Positions 1-7,400 of a stretch of DNA of 7,904 nt are shown here, in pieces. Numbering within the stretch: the stretch's first letter is position 1; every line of letters begins with the position of its first letter. Both the position numbers and the translations under genes were made by a program. Origin of the DNA: Desulfobulbaceae bacterium (lineage in GTDB: Bacteria; Desulfobacterota; Desulfobulbia; Desulfobulbales; Desulfobulbaceae); the NCBI GenBank assembly GCA_030633145.1, contig DAOVTM010000184.1:1-7904 (forward strand), in the 5' to 3' direction. The notes under the pieces are model-generated. The model was not told where the DNA came from and did not search any database. It worked only from the letters and a program-made list of their open reading frames with translations.

Positions 1-21
1 TTAGTAAAGAGGACACCGCAA

Positions 22-96
22 GGCCCCATCGTCTAGCGGTTAGGACGACGGCCTCTCACGCCGTAAACAGGGGTTCGATTCCCCTTGGGGTCACCA
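22..96 (+). tRNA. tRNA-Glu (anticodon CTC)
   Basis: A complete cloverleaf can be folded by hand. The acceptor stem is 22-28 with 86-92, 7 bp with one G-U pair. The D arm stem is 31-33 with 44-46 and its loop carries GG. The anticodon stem 48-52/60-64 is fully paired, with a 7-nt loop 53-59 and anticodon CTC at 55-57, which reads GAG (Glu). The T arm is 69-73/81-85 with loop TTCGATT. The discriminator is A93 and CCA is encoded at 94-96. The 21 bases before it are too few to show its promoter. Another tRNA could lie just upstream in the same transcript. No second copy of the tRNA 3' end was seen in the window, so there is no sign of an integrated element attached to it here. Confidence 0.96.
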
Positions 97-105
97 AGGA
101 AATTC

Positions 106-144
106 AGGGGTTTAGCGTAGTTTGCGCTAAACCCCTTTTTTTTT
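106..144 (+). terminator. Rho-independent terminator of the tRNA-Glu transcript
   Basis: A perfect 11-bp stem is formed by 107-117 (GGGGTTTAGCG) and 125-135 (CGCTAAACCCC), with a loop of about 7 nt. Nine T residues follow directly at 136-144. It begins 10 nt after the tRNA CCA, which fits termination of the tRNA transcript. Confidence 0.95.
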
Positions 145-214
145 ATTTGCCATGCTACTCCCCACATCTTGATGCAACGGAAAATTTAGAACCATATATT
201 TGTTGTGTGAATAA

Positions 215-276
215 TCACTGCAAGGTTTGATATGTATGCAGTGAAAAAATTGCGTGTTTCACTTGAGCAGGAAACG
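215..276 (+). other. Overlapping inverted repeats (possible alternative RNA hairpins)
   Basis: Three stems share arms. TCACTGCA (215-222) pairs with TGCAGTGA (237-244), 8 bp. GTGAAA (241-246) pairs with TTTCAC (257-262), 6 bp. GTTTC (256-260) pairs with GAAAC (271-275), 5 bp plus a wobble. The first and second stems exclude each other, as do the second and third. The loop of the first stem holds the AAGG (222-225 region) and the ATG (232) of the small ORF below. This could be a translational or attenuation switch, or chance. It matches no riboswitch class I recognise. Confidence 0.3.
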
Positions 277-351
277 GAAGCGACCTTTAATGCGTTTGCC
301 GATGGAAAGCAGAAAGACGTTGGAATTATTCGCTCCAACCACTTGAATTAA
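232..351 (+). CDS. Marginal small ORF, 39 aa, unrecognised
   Basis: ATG at 232 opens a 39-codon frame ending at TAA 349-351. The product begins MYAVKKLRVSLEQETEATF and ends GIIRSNHLN. It is mostly hydrophilic, with no signal peptide, membrane segment or motif I recognise. The only ribosome-site candidate is a weak AAGG about 6 nt before the ATG, and both lie in the loop of a potential 8-bp hairpin (215-244). A possible terminator directly follows the stop codon. It could be a real small protein, a decayed gene remnant, or non-coding RNA that happens to be open. The length alone does not prove coding. Confidence 0.25.
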   Translation: MYAVKKLRVSLEQETEATFNAFADGKQKDVGIIRSNHLN

Positions 352-383
352 CGGGATGTAACCCGTTTCTGCATCGTTTTTTT
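351..383 (+). terminator. Possible intrinsic terminator
   Basis: ACGGG (351-355) pairs with CCCGT (362-366). An alternative stem GATGT (355-359) with GCATC (371-375) sits directly before GTTTTTTT (376-383). The second arrangement has the stem next to a seven-T run, as in an intrinsic terminator, but it is only 5 bp with a loop of 11. If real, it ends a short transcript covering the 232-351 ORF or the structured region around it. Confidence 0.35.
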
Positions 384-576
384 GCAGGGCTAAAAGTGGA
401 GCAGTATATCAAGCAATAAAAACCAATCGGACAATTATCGGAAAAGAGTCCGAATATATTAAAATCCCTCGGAGCTTGGCTCTGTGCGAGTTTTATTTTC
501 GCTCCGGGTATTAGAAGAAACAAGGGTTTGGGTCTGATGATCTGAGCCTTTTTTTTGATTTTTTTCAGGAGACGAT
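384..576 (+). other. 5' flanking region of the channel gene, with two hairpins
   Basis: No gene is seen here. Two inverted repeats stand out. TCGGAC (427-432) pairs with GTCCGA (448-453), loop 15. CTCGGAGC (468-475) pairs with GCTCCGGG (501-508), 8 bp with one G-U and a loop of 25. T-rich tracts at 548-556 and 559-565 flank the start region. No convincing -35/-10 pair was found. TTGCAG (382-387) and TATATC (405-410), 17 nt apart, match the sigma-70 consensus poorly. TATATT near 456 has no good partner. The hairpins could lie in the 5' UTR of the channel mRNA. Confidence 0.3.
567..572 (+). promoter_or_regulatory. Shine-Dalgarno site that selects the GTG start at 577
   Basis: AGGAGA lies 4 nt before GTG 577. 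An ATG at 575-577 overlaps this start but is followed at once by TGA, so it cannot start the gene. GTG 577 reads on into a signal peptide, and the upstream in-frame stop is TGA 556-558. The next in-frame ATG is at codon 74, inside the ligand-binding domain, so GTG is well supported. Confidence 0.85.
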
Positions 577-3500
577 GTGAAACGAATCCACAGTCATACA
601 CCCAGTTCTTTTTTTTATTCAATTACCTGTCAAAAGCAACTTGTTGCAATAGTGATTGTTTTATTCTTATTTTTATTTTTATTCTTAACCAGCACCCCTT
701 TACATGCTGACAGTGATGGTTCGTTCAAGAAAATTAGTAATGCCTTTAACAGCTTGATCAGTTCTGATACAAGCTCCAAGGAAGAAATATTTATTGCCAT
801 GGTCGGGCCAATGACTGGTTCCGGGAAACAATCAGGCATTTCAATTCAGCGAGGAATTGAAATGTATCTTGATAAGATCAACAAGGCAGGTGGGGTCAAT
901 GGACGACTTGTCCGGTTGGTTGTCTATGACGATCAGAATGATAAGGTTGAAGCGAAAAAGCGGGCTCAGGAAATAGCTGAGAAAGATCAGGCAATCGCAG
1001 TGATCGGTCATGTCTATAGTTCCTGTTCCATGGCGGCTGGGGAGGTCTATCAGGAAAAGGGTATCCCGGCAATCAGTCCGTCTTCAACCCATGTTGATGT
1101 CACTGCTGAAAATCCCTATTTTTTCAGAACAATATTTAGTGATAACTTACAGGGACGTTTTCTGGCCAATTACGCACAAAGGGTTTTTCGCAACAACAGG
1201 GTATTTATCATTCACGAAGAACGCCCCTATGGCTTGTACCTGGCAGATATTTTTGAAGAAACTTCTCTTGGTTTGCAGGTCGAGATCAGCGGCAGGGAGC
1301 AGCTCAACAGTAAGGGAGAGGATGTTGCAGGGCAGATTTCTCAAATAATTCATGTCCTGAAGGATGCTGAAAACCCAGGCACCATTTTTCTGGCGACCCA
1401 TGCCACAGAAGGAGCGATGCTGGTTAAAGCCATCCGTCAAGCCGGGATCAAAAATATTATCATCACCCCGGATGCATTCAACTCAGGAACCTTCCGGGAC
1501 AAGATAGCGGAGTATGAAAAGGAAATGGGCGGGATGGGCTATTACAGCAATGGAATTCTGGTGGCCTCGCCCATTGTCTATGATATTGCCAATGACGGAA
1601 TTCAGCAGTTTCGCCAGGACTATAAAATTGCCTTCCCGGAAGAAGGGGATCCTGACTGGCGGGCTGTTACTGCCTATGATGCTGCAGTGGCTATAGTAGA
1701 GGCCATCCGGGAGACAAAAAGTACCTGTTCTGCGGCAACGATCCAGCAGGATCGGAAAAAAGTCAGAGACTTTCTTGCCAAAACTACTGCAATTAAAGAC
1801 GCTATTCACGGTTTGTCTGGTCCGATTTATTTTGATAAAGTCGGCAATGGAATTAAGCCCCTGGCAATAGCGGAATACCAGACACACCAGTTGATATCCT
1901 CTCTGATCCAGTTCCAGCCAGTGGCCAATGTCAACCATATTAAGAACCTGGAAGATGCCATGCAGAGCGAAAGGGTCATGAAGGTTGACGGCAACTATAT
2001 GTATAAAACCAATGTTGCCTACACCGGGATAGAACTCCTCTCCATCTCGGATTTAGACTTCCGTCAGGCATCCTGTACCCTTGAATTCAATATCTGGTTT
2101 CGCTTTCAGGGCGAGGCTGATGCCTGTAAAATCGAATTTCTCAATGCCCTGGAGCTAATTCAGCTGGGCGAACCAATCAGCATGGTTGATGAGACCCTGA
2201 TCAGCTACCGCCAGTTTCATGTTAAGGGGAAATTTAAGACCGATTTCCTGCCCAGCAGGGTGGGGTTTGGTGAACATGTCGTGGGCATCAGTTTACGGCA
2301 CAGGGATCTTTCCCGTGATAACCTGGTCTTTGTTGTTGATGTCATGGGGATGGGATTGACGGGAAAAAATTCCATGACCAGAGATTTGAAAGAAGCGCAT
2401 ATCCTGGCGGGTAGCGGAGGATGGGATATCAAACGGGCTGATTTTTTTCAGAATACATTCCAGAAAATTTCCATGGGGAATCCTGAATCTCTCAGTACTG
2501 TTGAGGGAAAGGTTCATTATTCCAGATTTAATTTGAAACTGCTCCTTCAACAGGAGCAAATCAACCTTCGCAAAAAAATTCCTGTTGCTCTTGCACCTTC
2601 TTTGCTTTCTGCGGCAGTTGTTTTATTTTTTCTTATCTCATTAGTGGGGCGCAGGCATAAGCGATGGTGGGTCTGGGTATTAAAGGTTATTTTTTCCATC
2701 CTGATTCTTTTCAGTCTGGAAGTGTTACTGGTTGACGGGATACAAGAGTTAGATAGCATAGCGTATAAGTTGCACCTGATTGAACAGGGATTCAGCGTCC
2801 TCTGGTGGATAATACCTGCATTTTTATTGACCCAGGCCATTGAAATGTTTATCTGGCATCCTCTTGAAGAGAAAACAGGAAATCAGGTACCGAGTATCGC
2901 CCGTTCGTTTGTAAAACTGTTCATTTTTACGGCTGCTATACTCTTTATAATTGCCTTTGTCTTTGATCTGAAAATCACCAGTATGCTTGCCACCTCGGGT
3001 GTTATTGCCATGATTATCGGGCTTGCGCTCCAGGTGAATCTCTCCAATGTCATGTCAGGACTCGCCATCAGCCTGGAACAGCCGTTTAAGATTGGTGACT
3101 GGATCTCCATTGACGGCATGGAAGCGGCCAGGGTTATTGAGATGAACTGGCGCACTGTGCGCCTGATGACAGTTACCGATACTATTTACTGCGTCCCCAA
3201 TAGTCTGGCAGCCGAATCCAGGGTACTCAACTATCATCTGCCGGATGATTTTTACTGGCTCTATTTTCCAGTGTATGTGAGTTCAAGGTTTTCTCCTGAA
3301 CGTGTTATGAAGGTTATCATGGATGCCCTTCTGGAAACCAGCGTGGTGCAGAGGCACATGGGACCCAATGTGCGGATGAACTACACGGACAAGGGGATTG
3401 CCTACTACCCGATCTTTGTCCTCAAGGGGTATGGTAGCAGGTCAGGAGATAAAAATGCAGTCAGTAAGAATATCTGGAAGCATCTAAACCGGGCTGGTAT

Positions 3501-4050
3501 GACACCGGCAGTACCCAGGCAGGAAATTCACCTCACCCGTGGAACTGTTGATCATATTGAGGAGGCAAAAACTCAGTTTTCGATTATTGAAGATGCTGAA
3601 ATATTTCAGGATTTATCGGAAGAGATTAAGACAAATCTGGCAGCTCATACCGTGCAGCGTTATACCCCCATGGGTGAGGTTATTTTCCGACAGGGAGACG
3701 AGGCATCTTCGATGTTCATTATTGCCCAGGGAACTGTTGGTATCAGAGAACTCTCCGAAGAAGGAGAGGAGCATATCTCCACCGCGAGTCTGGCACCGGG
3801 CGGCGGTGTCAACTGGGTTGAGGTCGTGCATGAAGATGACCGCAAGACCAGAGAAGTTACCCGGCTGGGCGCAGGTGGCTGTCTTGGTGAGATGGGGTTG
3901 CTGCAGGGTGAGCCACGTTCAGCAGATGCGGTGGCTGTTTCAGATTGCTACCTGCTTGAAATATCTACAGAGGTGCTGGCACCGCTGGTAAAAGATAATC
4001 CGGATAGTCTGAAATGCTTTGATACTGGGAAGAACCCTATGGAGTTGTAA
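577..4050 (+). CDS. Ligand-binding MscS-type channel with cyclic-nucleotide-binding domain
   Basis: This 1157-aa inner-membrane protein probably forms an ion channel controlled from both sides. It starts at GTG. Residues 1-44 are a basic then strongly hydrophobic signal sequence with a likely cleavage site after LHA (44). Residues about 70-447 are a type I periplasmic-binding domain of the LivK/amino-acid ABC receptor kind (IAMVGPMTGSGKQSG near 73, INKAGGVNGR at 101, IGHVYSS near 143). Residues about 455-610 are a beta-rich domain of uncertain family. Four membrane helices are estimated at 668-691, 698-719, 741-760 and 775-797. The MscS pore helix and beta domain follow (about 799-890, with GLALQVNLSNVMSG at 815-828), then the MscS C-terminal alpha/beta part to about 990. 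Residues 1003-1150 are a CRP-like cyclic-nucleotide domain whose phosphate cassette is intact (GEMGLLQ from 1104, with R1114, S1115, A1116). By eye, E. coli MscS L105/L109 align with M812/L816 and the G113 kink with V820. cNMP-MscS channels are a known subfamily (bCNG). The fused amino-acid receptor and middle domain are the unusual part. The ligand is not deducible. Confidence 0.9.
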   Translation: MKRIHSHTPSSFFYSITCQKQLVAIVIVLFLFLFLFLTSTPLHADSDGSFKKISNAFNSLISSDTSSKEEIFIAMVGPMTGSGKQSGISIQRGIEMYLDKINKAGGVNGRLVRLVVYDDQNDKVEAKKRAQEIAEKDQAIAVIGHVYSSCSMAAGEVYQEKGIPAISPSSTHVDVTAENPYFFRTIFSDNLQGRFLANYAQRVFRNNRVFIIHEERPYGLYLADIFEETSLGLQVEISGREQLNSKGEDVAGQISQIIHVLKDAENPGTIFLATHATEGAMLVKAIRQAGIKNIIITPDAFNSGTFRDKIAEYEKEMGGMGYYSNGILVASPIVYDIANDGIQQFRQDYKIAFPEEGDPDWRAVTAYDAAVAIVEAIRETKSTCSAATIQQDRKKVRDFLAKTTAIKDAIHGLSGPIYFDKVGNGIKPLAIAEYQTHQLISSLIQFQPVANVNHIKNLEDAMQSERVMKVDGNYMYKTNVAYTGIELLSISDLDFRQASCTLEFNIWFRFQGEADACKIEFLNALELIQLGEPISMVDETLISYRQFHVKGKFKTDFLPSRVGFGEHVVGISLRHRDLSRDNLVFVVDVMGMGLTGKNSMTRDLKEAHILAGSGGWDIKRADFFQNTFQKISMGNPESLSTVEGKVHYSRFNLKLLLQQEQINLRKKIPVALAPSLLSAAVVLFFLISLVGRRHKRWWVWVLKVIFSILILFSLEVLLVDGIQELDSIAYKLHLIEQGFSVLWWIIPAFLLTQAIEMFIWHPLEEKTGNQVPSIARSFVKLFIFTAAILFIIAFVFDLKITSMLATSGVIAMIIGLALQVNLSNVMSGLAISLEQPFKIGDWISIDGMEAARVIEMNWRTVRLMTVTDTIYCVPNSLAAESRVLNYHLPDDFYWLYFPVYVSSRFSPERVMKVIMDALLETSVVQRHMGPNVRMNYTDKGIAYYPIFVLKGYGSRSGDKNAVSKNIWKHLNRAGMTPAVPRQEIHLTRGTVDHIEEAKTQFSIIEDAEIFQDLSEEIKTNLAAHTVQRYTPMGEVIFRQGDEASSMFIIAQGTVGIRELSEEGEEHISTASLAPGGGVNWVEVVHEDDRKTREVTRLGAGGCLGEMGLLQGEPRSADAVAVSDCYLLEISTEVLAPLVKDNPDSLKCFDTGKNPMEL

Positions 4051-4072
4051 ATGAGATAGGAAGCAAATGTGA

Positions 4073-4270
4073 GTGAAATGGTGGGGATACTGTCCAAAAT
4101 GTGGCAAATGATGTGCTGTACTTTATGGCGGCAAATATTTTTATTGTCGTAGTTGTCACGATCTTTGTTATACCTGCCAGAAAGAAACCCCGCCCTTTCG
4201 ATTAACCAGCAAAGTAGCGTTGTTGCACGAAAAAAGGCCGGAAAGTTGTTGGACTTTCCCTGAGAGGTGA
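4073..4270 (+). pseudogene. Zinc-ribbon protein remnant, interrupted by TGA
   Basis: The frame from GTG 4073 to TGA 4268-4270 reads WWGYCPKCGK, then TGA at 4109-4111, then CAVLYGGKYFYCRSCHDL and CYTCQKETPPF. The two CxxC pairs (codons at 4091/4100 and 4145/4154), the AVLYGGKYF segment between them and the CRxC..L.Y.xQ.E context resemble a widespread small zinc-ribbon protein of bacterial accessory regions (typical core CGRR-AVLY-GGRYF-CRHC-LAY-SQRE). The stop falls where the family usually has Arg, so a CGA-to-TGA change would explain it. The N-terminal part expected before the first CxxC is missing, and the tail after QKE diverges, so the gene is truncated as well as interrupted. It lies 22 bp after the channel stop codon. 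Family assignment is from memory of the pattern. Confidence 0.6.
4231..4259 (-). terminator. Candidate terminator for the minus-strand transcript
   Basis: Read on the minus strand, GGAAAGT (4259-4253) pairs perfectly with ACTTTCC (4246-4240) over a 6-nt loop. GGCC follows, then TTTTTT (4236-4231). The 7-bp stem with a T run 4 nt downstream is an acceptable but not strong intrinsic terminator. It lies downstream of the PLD-SNF2 gene and the 39-codon ORF, where their transcript should end. It overlaps the zinc-ribbon remnant on the other strand. Confidence 0.4.
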
Positions 4271-4367
4271 CACAACGGTTTTAAAATTTGAATAATTAAA
4301 TTTTTCCAAAAATGCTAATCACAGGCAATATTGGCAGGCACTATAAAAAAAATAAGAACTCTTTCCT
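4271..4367. other. AT-rich spacer
   Basis: No gene is seen in this stretch. It is markedly AT-rich and contains the weak repeat AAAATTT (near 4283) with AAATTTT (near 4298), which is pure A/T and too weak to call a terminator. Together with the flanking remnants it looks like a decayed junction between two convergent genes. Confidence 0.5.
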
Positions 4368-4487
4368 TTAGTGGCAGCAAACATTTTTGAATTTATACAG
4401 CCCGCTTGGTATCACATTGCATTGTTCAAGCTCAATCTGTTCAGAGAGAAAAGCACGAGCAATTCTACATGCCCTTGATTCGTCCAC
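4368..4487 (-). CDS. Candidate small ORF or gene remnant, 39 aa, unrecognised
   Basis: Starting at GTG (4487-4485), the frame reads VDESRACRIARAFLSEQIE and ends GLYKFKNVCCH at TAA (4370-4368). AGGGG lies about 11 nt upstream of the GTG and overlaps the end of the PLD-SNF2 gene, whose TAG stop (4497-4495) is 7 nt before this start, so translational coupling is possible. The peptide has a plausible amphipathic helix (RIARAFLSEQIEL) and ends abruptly at CCH, which looks like the truncated front of a longer protein. I do not recognise the family. It may be a real small partner, a truncated gene or chance. The candidate terminator at 4259-4231 follows it. Confidence 0.3.
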   Translation of the reverse strand: MDESRACRIARAFLSEQIELEQCNVIPSGLYKFKNVCCH

Positions 4488-4494
4488 TGTGCGA

Positions 4495-7400
4495 CTATCC
4501 CCTTTGCGTCTGTCGTTTAATCTCACGTTCAAGCCGATCCAGCACCTCGCCGACAGTAAGGTCAGCCATGTTTCTGCGCATCGACAGTGCAACCCTGTAT
4601 CCGGTATCCACGGCAGACTGCACCAGCAGAGAAGGTGCCTGCACAGTTGCCTTGTTACCAATTTCCGGAATGTTTACATTAAAAAGAAACTTGTTTTTAT
4701 ATGGGCGTAGTGCATCAGCCCAGTCATTACGAATTCGTTTGCTGCCATTTTCCTGTAACGAAACGTCAAGCCTGTTGATTGTTGTCCGAAAATTATCCTG
4801 ATTTGGTACGTCAAGATCAGCAAGAAGAGTAAATATGTTTACCAGATTAAGCAGGTGCTGGCTCCGGGCTGCATCTTTGTTATCACCTTCAACATTTGCA
4901 ATGGCCTCTACCAGCAAAAAATCCTTATTTGCCCTATTGCGTAACCGTTGCTTTTCTCCTGTTGCCATTGATTCATCTATTTTCGTTTTTGTATCCAGGG
5001 GCAGCCCGGCAGCAGACTCAAGTGAGGAGAGCAGCAACATCTCCTTTTTATCGTTGCCCCCTGTTGTTGCCACCGCATAAGAGACCATCTCAGCATGATT
5101 CTTTGTTGTTGTCTTGGCACTGAGCCTGTAAACACATTGCGGCAGTTCATACTGGTCAATTTCCGCTATAATCGCATCAAAAACCGGATCACCATAGGAG
5201 GCAAAATAAAATGGTCGTTCTTCACCGGGCAGCCCTTTTTCAAACAAATCACGGTCAATGGTCAGCAGAGATTTTTCCGGTGCATCCGGTATGCCGCAGA
5301 CGGTCATTATCCTGCCATCCTGCGAAACAGTACAGCCCTGTTGTCGCAGGTATGCAGAATTGCAAAACACATCCCATATTGCATCAAGTGTTACCGGGGA
5401 TTTGGTTTTGGCATGTTCCCGACTCAAACGCATATAAATCTCATACAACTCACTGGCTGGTATTTCCATGGAGGCTGTCCGTTCCTGCTGATGTGTAATC
5501 CGTTTCTCAGCCTGCTGTAAAAGCTCATCTTCGGATAATTCACCCATGGCAAGTTTCTGGAAATCAGCTTCTGAAACAGGCAGCATGGAAACCTGTTGTG
5601 TGCCAACAACATTACCCGCCTGAGCCAACCTCTGTAATAATTTGCCATAGACAATCTCTTCCACAGAGCCGACATAGCAGAGATTCAAAACAAAGATCTC
5701 TTCATATTTTTGACCAATACGGTCAATTCGACCAATGCGCTGTTCCACCTTCATCGGGTTCCAGGGCAGGTCAAAATTGATAAGCAGGTTGGCAGTTTGC
5801 AGGTTAAGTCCTTCGGCAGCCGCATCGGTACAGACCAGGATGTCAATCTCTTCACGCAAAAAACGCTGTTTTATTTCTTCCCGGTCAACACTGCATAATT
5901 TTCCTGTTGCCGGATCTACATATTGGCCACCCCTGCCACTGTAGGTACCAATGAGCATGGAGGGGTTTATTGCCCGCAGTTTACCGACAATGTCTGTCAG
6001 GGTGTCATAAAACCTGGTAAAGATAACAGTCTGTGTAAAGCGACCACCCGGCAGTTGCTGGTTTTGTAAGGCATCAAGTAACGCCTGTATTTTAGATGGA
6101 CGCTCAGACAGCCCTTGCAGAATTTCAATCAGACCGGTTAAATATTTCTTCTCCCATTGCAGGTCTTTTTTGGAGCGATTCTTGAGCAGGGCATCAAGCA
6201 CCTTGCTATCGTGATCATCTTCGTCATCGCCGAACTCCATAACCACATCATCAAGGTCAGGATCTTTGACATTGTTCTGATATTCAAGGCTAGTAATCAC
6301 CCGTTCACGTCTGCGTCGAATTGTTTCACGGATGGCAAACAGGCTGGAGGCAAAGCGAAGTCGCAGCAGGCTGAGAAAAAACTTGAGATTATTCTGTGAG
6401 AACTGGTCGTCAGAATGGTGTTGTATTTGTTCTGCCAGCCCATCACAGAAGGCTTCCAGCTCGTTGTAGGCTTCCTGTTCGTGCGAAGTAAACTCGATAC
6501 ACTGTATCGGCAGAATGGTTCGTTTGGCAAGTCTGGCTTTAAGCTGCTTCTCTTTTTTGTAAATTTCCAGCAGGGGACGGGTATGGCGAAGCATGACTCT
6601 GGATAAAGGCGCTGCGGAAAATATAAGCCGTCTGATATTTTCCCGATCCCGTCCACGGGGAATGCGTCCATTTTCACGCCATTGTTTCTCTGCAACCCGA
6701 ATACGACCGTCAATGACTGCCTTTGCAAAGTATTGTTGTAAAAACGGATCATGAAAGGCAATGGAGCAGATAACCTGGCGCAGGAATTCCCATTCATCTG
6801 TACTGATGTCCTCCCCTCGTACCAACTTGCTGAGAAGATCATAATATCCCCAGGTCAAGGTTGGATCATCCTGAAAGGCTCCCACCCGGTTGCTCAAATG
6901 GATCAGGTCATACACTTCAATCCAGTCAAGCTGCATGGGAGTTGCAGTGGCCAGCCACAGGGCTTCACTGCGTTGACGCAACTCATCGCGAATAGTTGTG
7001 TACAGTCGACCAAATCGTGGTTCTACCCTTCGATTATTTGTTACCGCAGGATTTTTCCGCCGTGCATAATGGGCTTCATCCACCAGGGCGATATCAAAAG
7101 GACGGGCGGCAAGCAAATCCGGCTGTCGCAATGTATGGGCAAATAAACCCGTAGAAACAATACAGAGATCCGGTGTGTACAGGGTTTTAGCGTCAACACT
7201 CTTTATTGCAGGAAAAATATAATCATGACGGGTGGAACCACCTGAAAGCGCACGGCCAAAGGAGAGCAGAAATTTAGTTGCCATCTCCCGCTGCCACTGT
7301 TTGGTAAGACTTGCAGGTGGCGCAATAAGTACCCGCTTAACCAGACCGGATAAGACCAGTGAACGAATGGCAAGGCCAGCCTCAATAGTTTTTCCCAGCC

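Noticed and set aside
22..96. tRNA-Glu as the integration site of a genomic island spanning this window
   Set aside because: No direct repeat of the tRNA 3' end and no integrase gene were seen in the window, and the tRNA is followed by its own terminator.
528..556. Terminator formed by GGGTCTGATGATCTGAGCC before the T run
   Set aside because: The pairing needs several wobbles and has at least one mismatch, so the stem is too weak, and the T run sits just ahead of the channel Shine-Dalgarno site.
4283..4306. AT-only inverted repeat as a terminator or attachment site
   Set aside because: The stem is made only of A-T pairs in AT-rich DNA, and there is no repeat of the tRNA 3' end or an integrase nearby.
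4406..4801. Plus-strand open frame of 131 codons, and an overlapping one of 107 codons from 4387
   Set aside because: Both lie mostly antisense to the strongly supported helicase C-terminus, lack a ribosome site and show no recognisable protein pattern.
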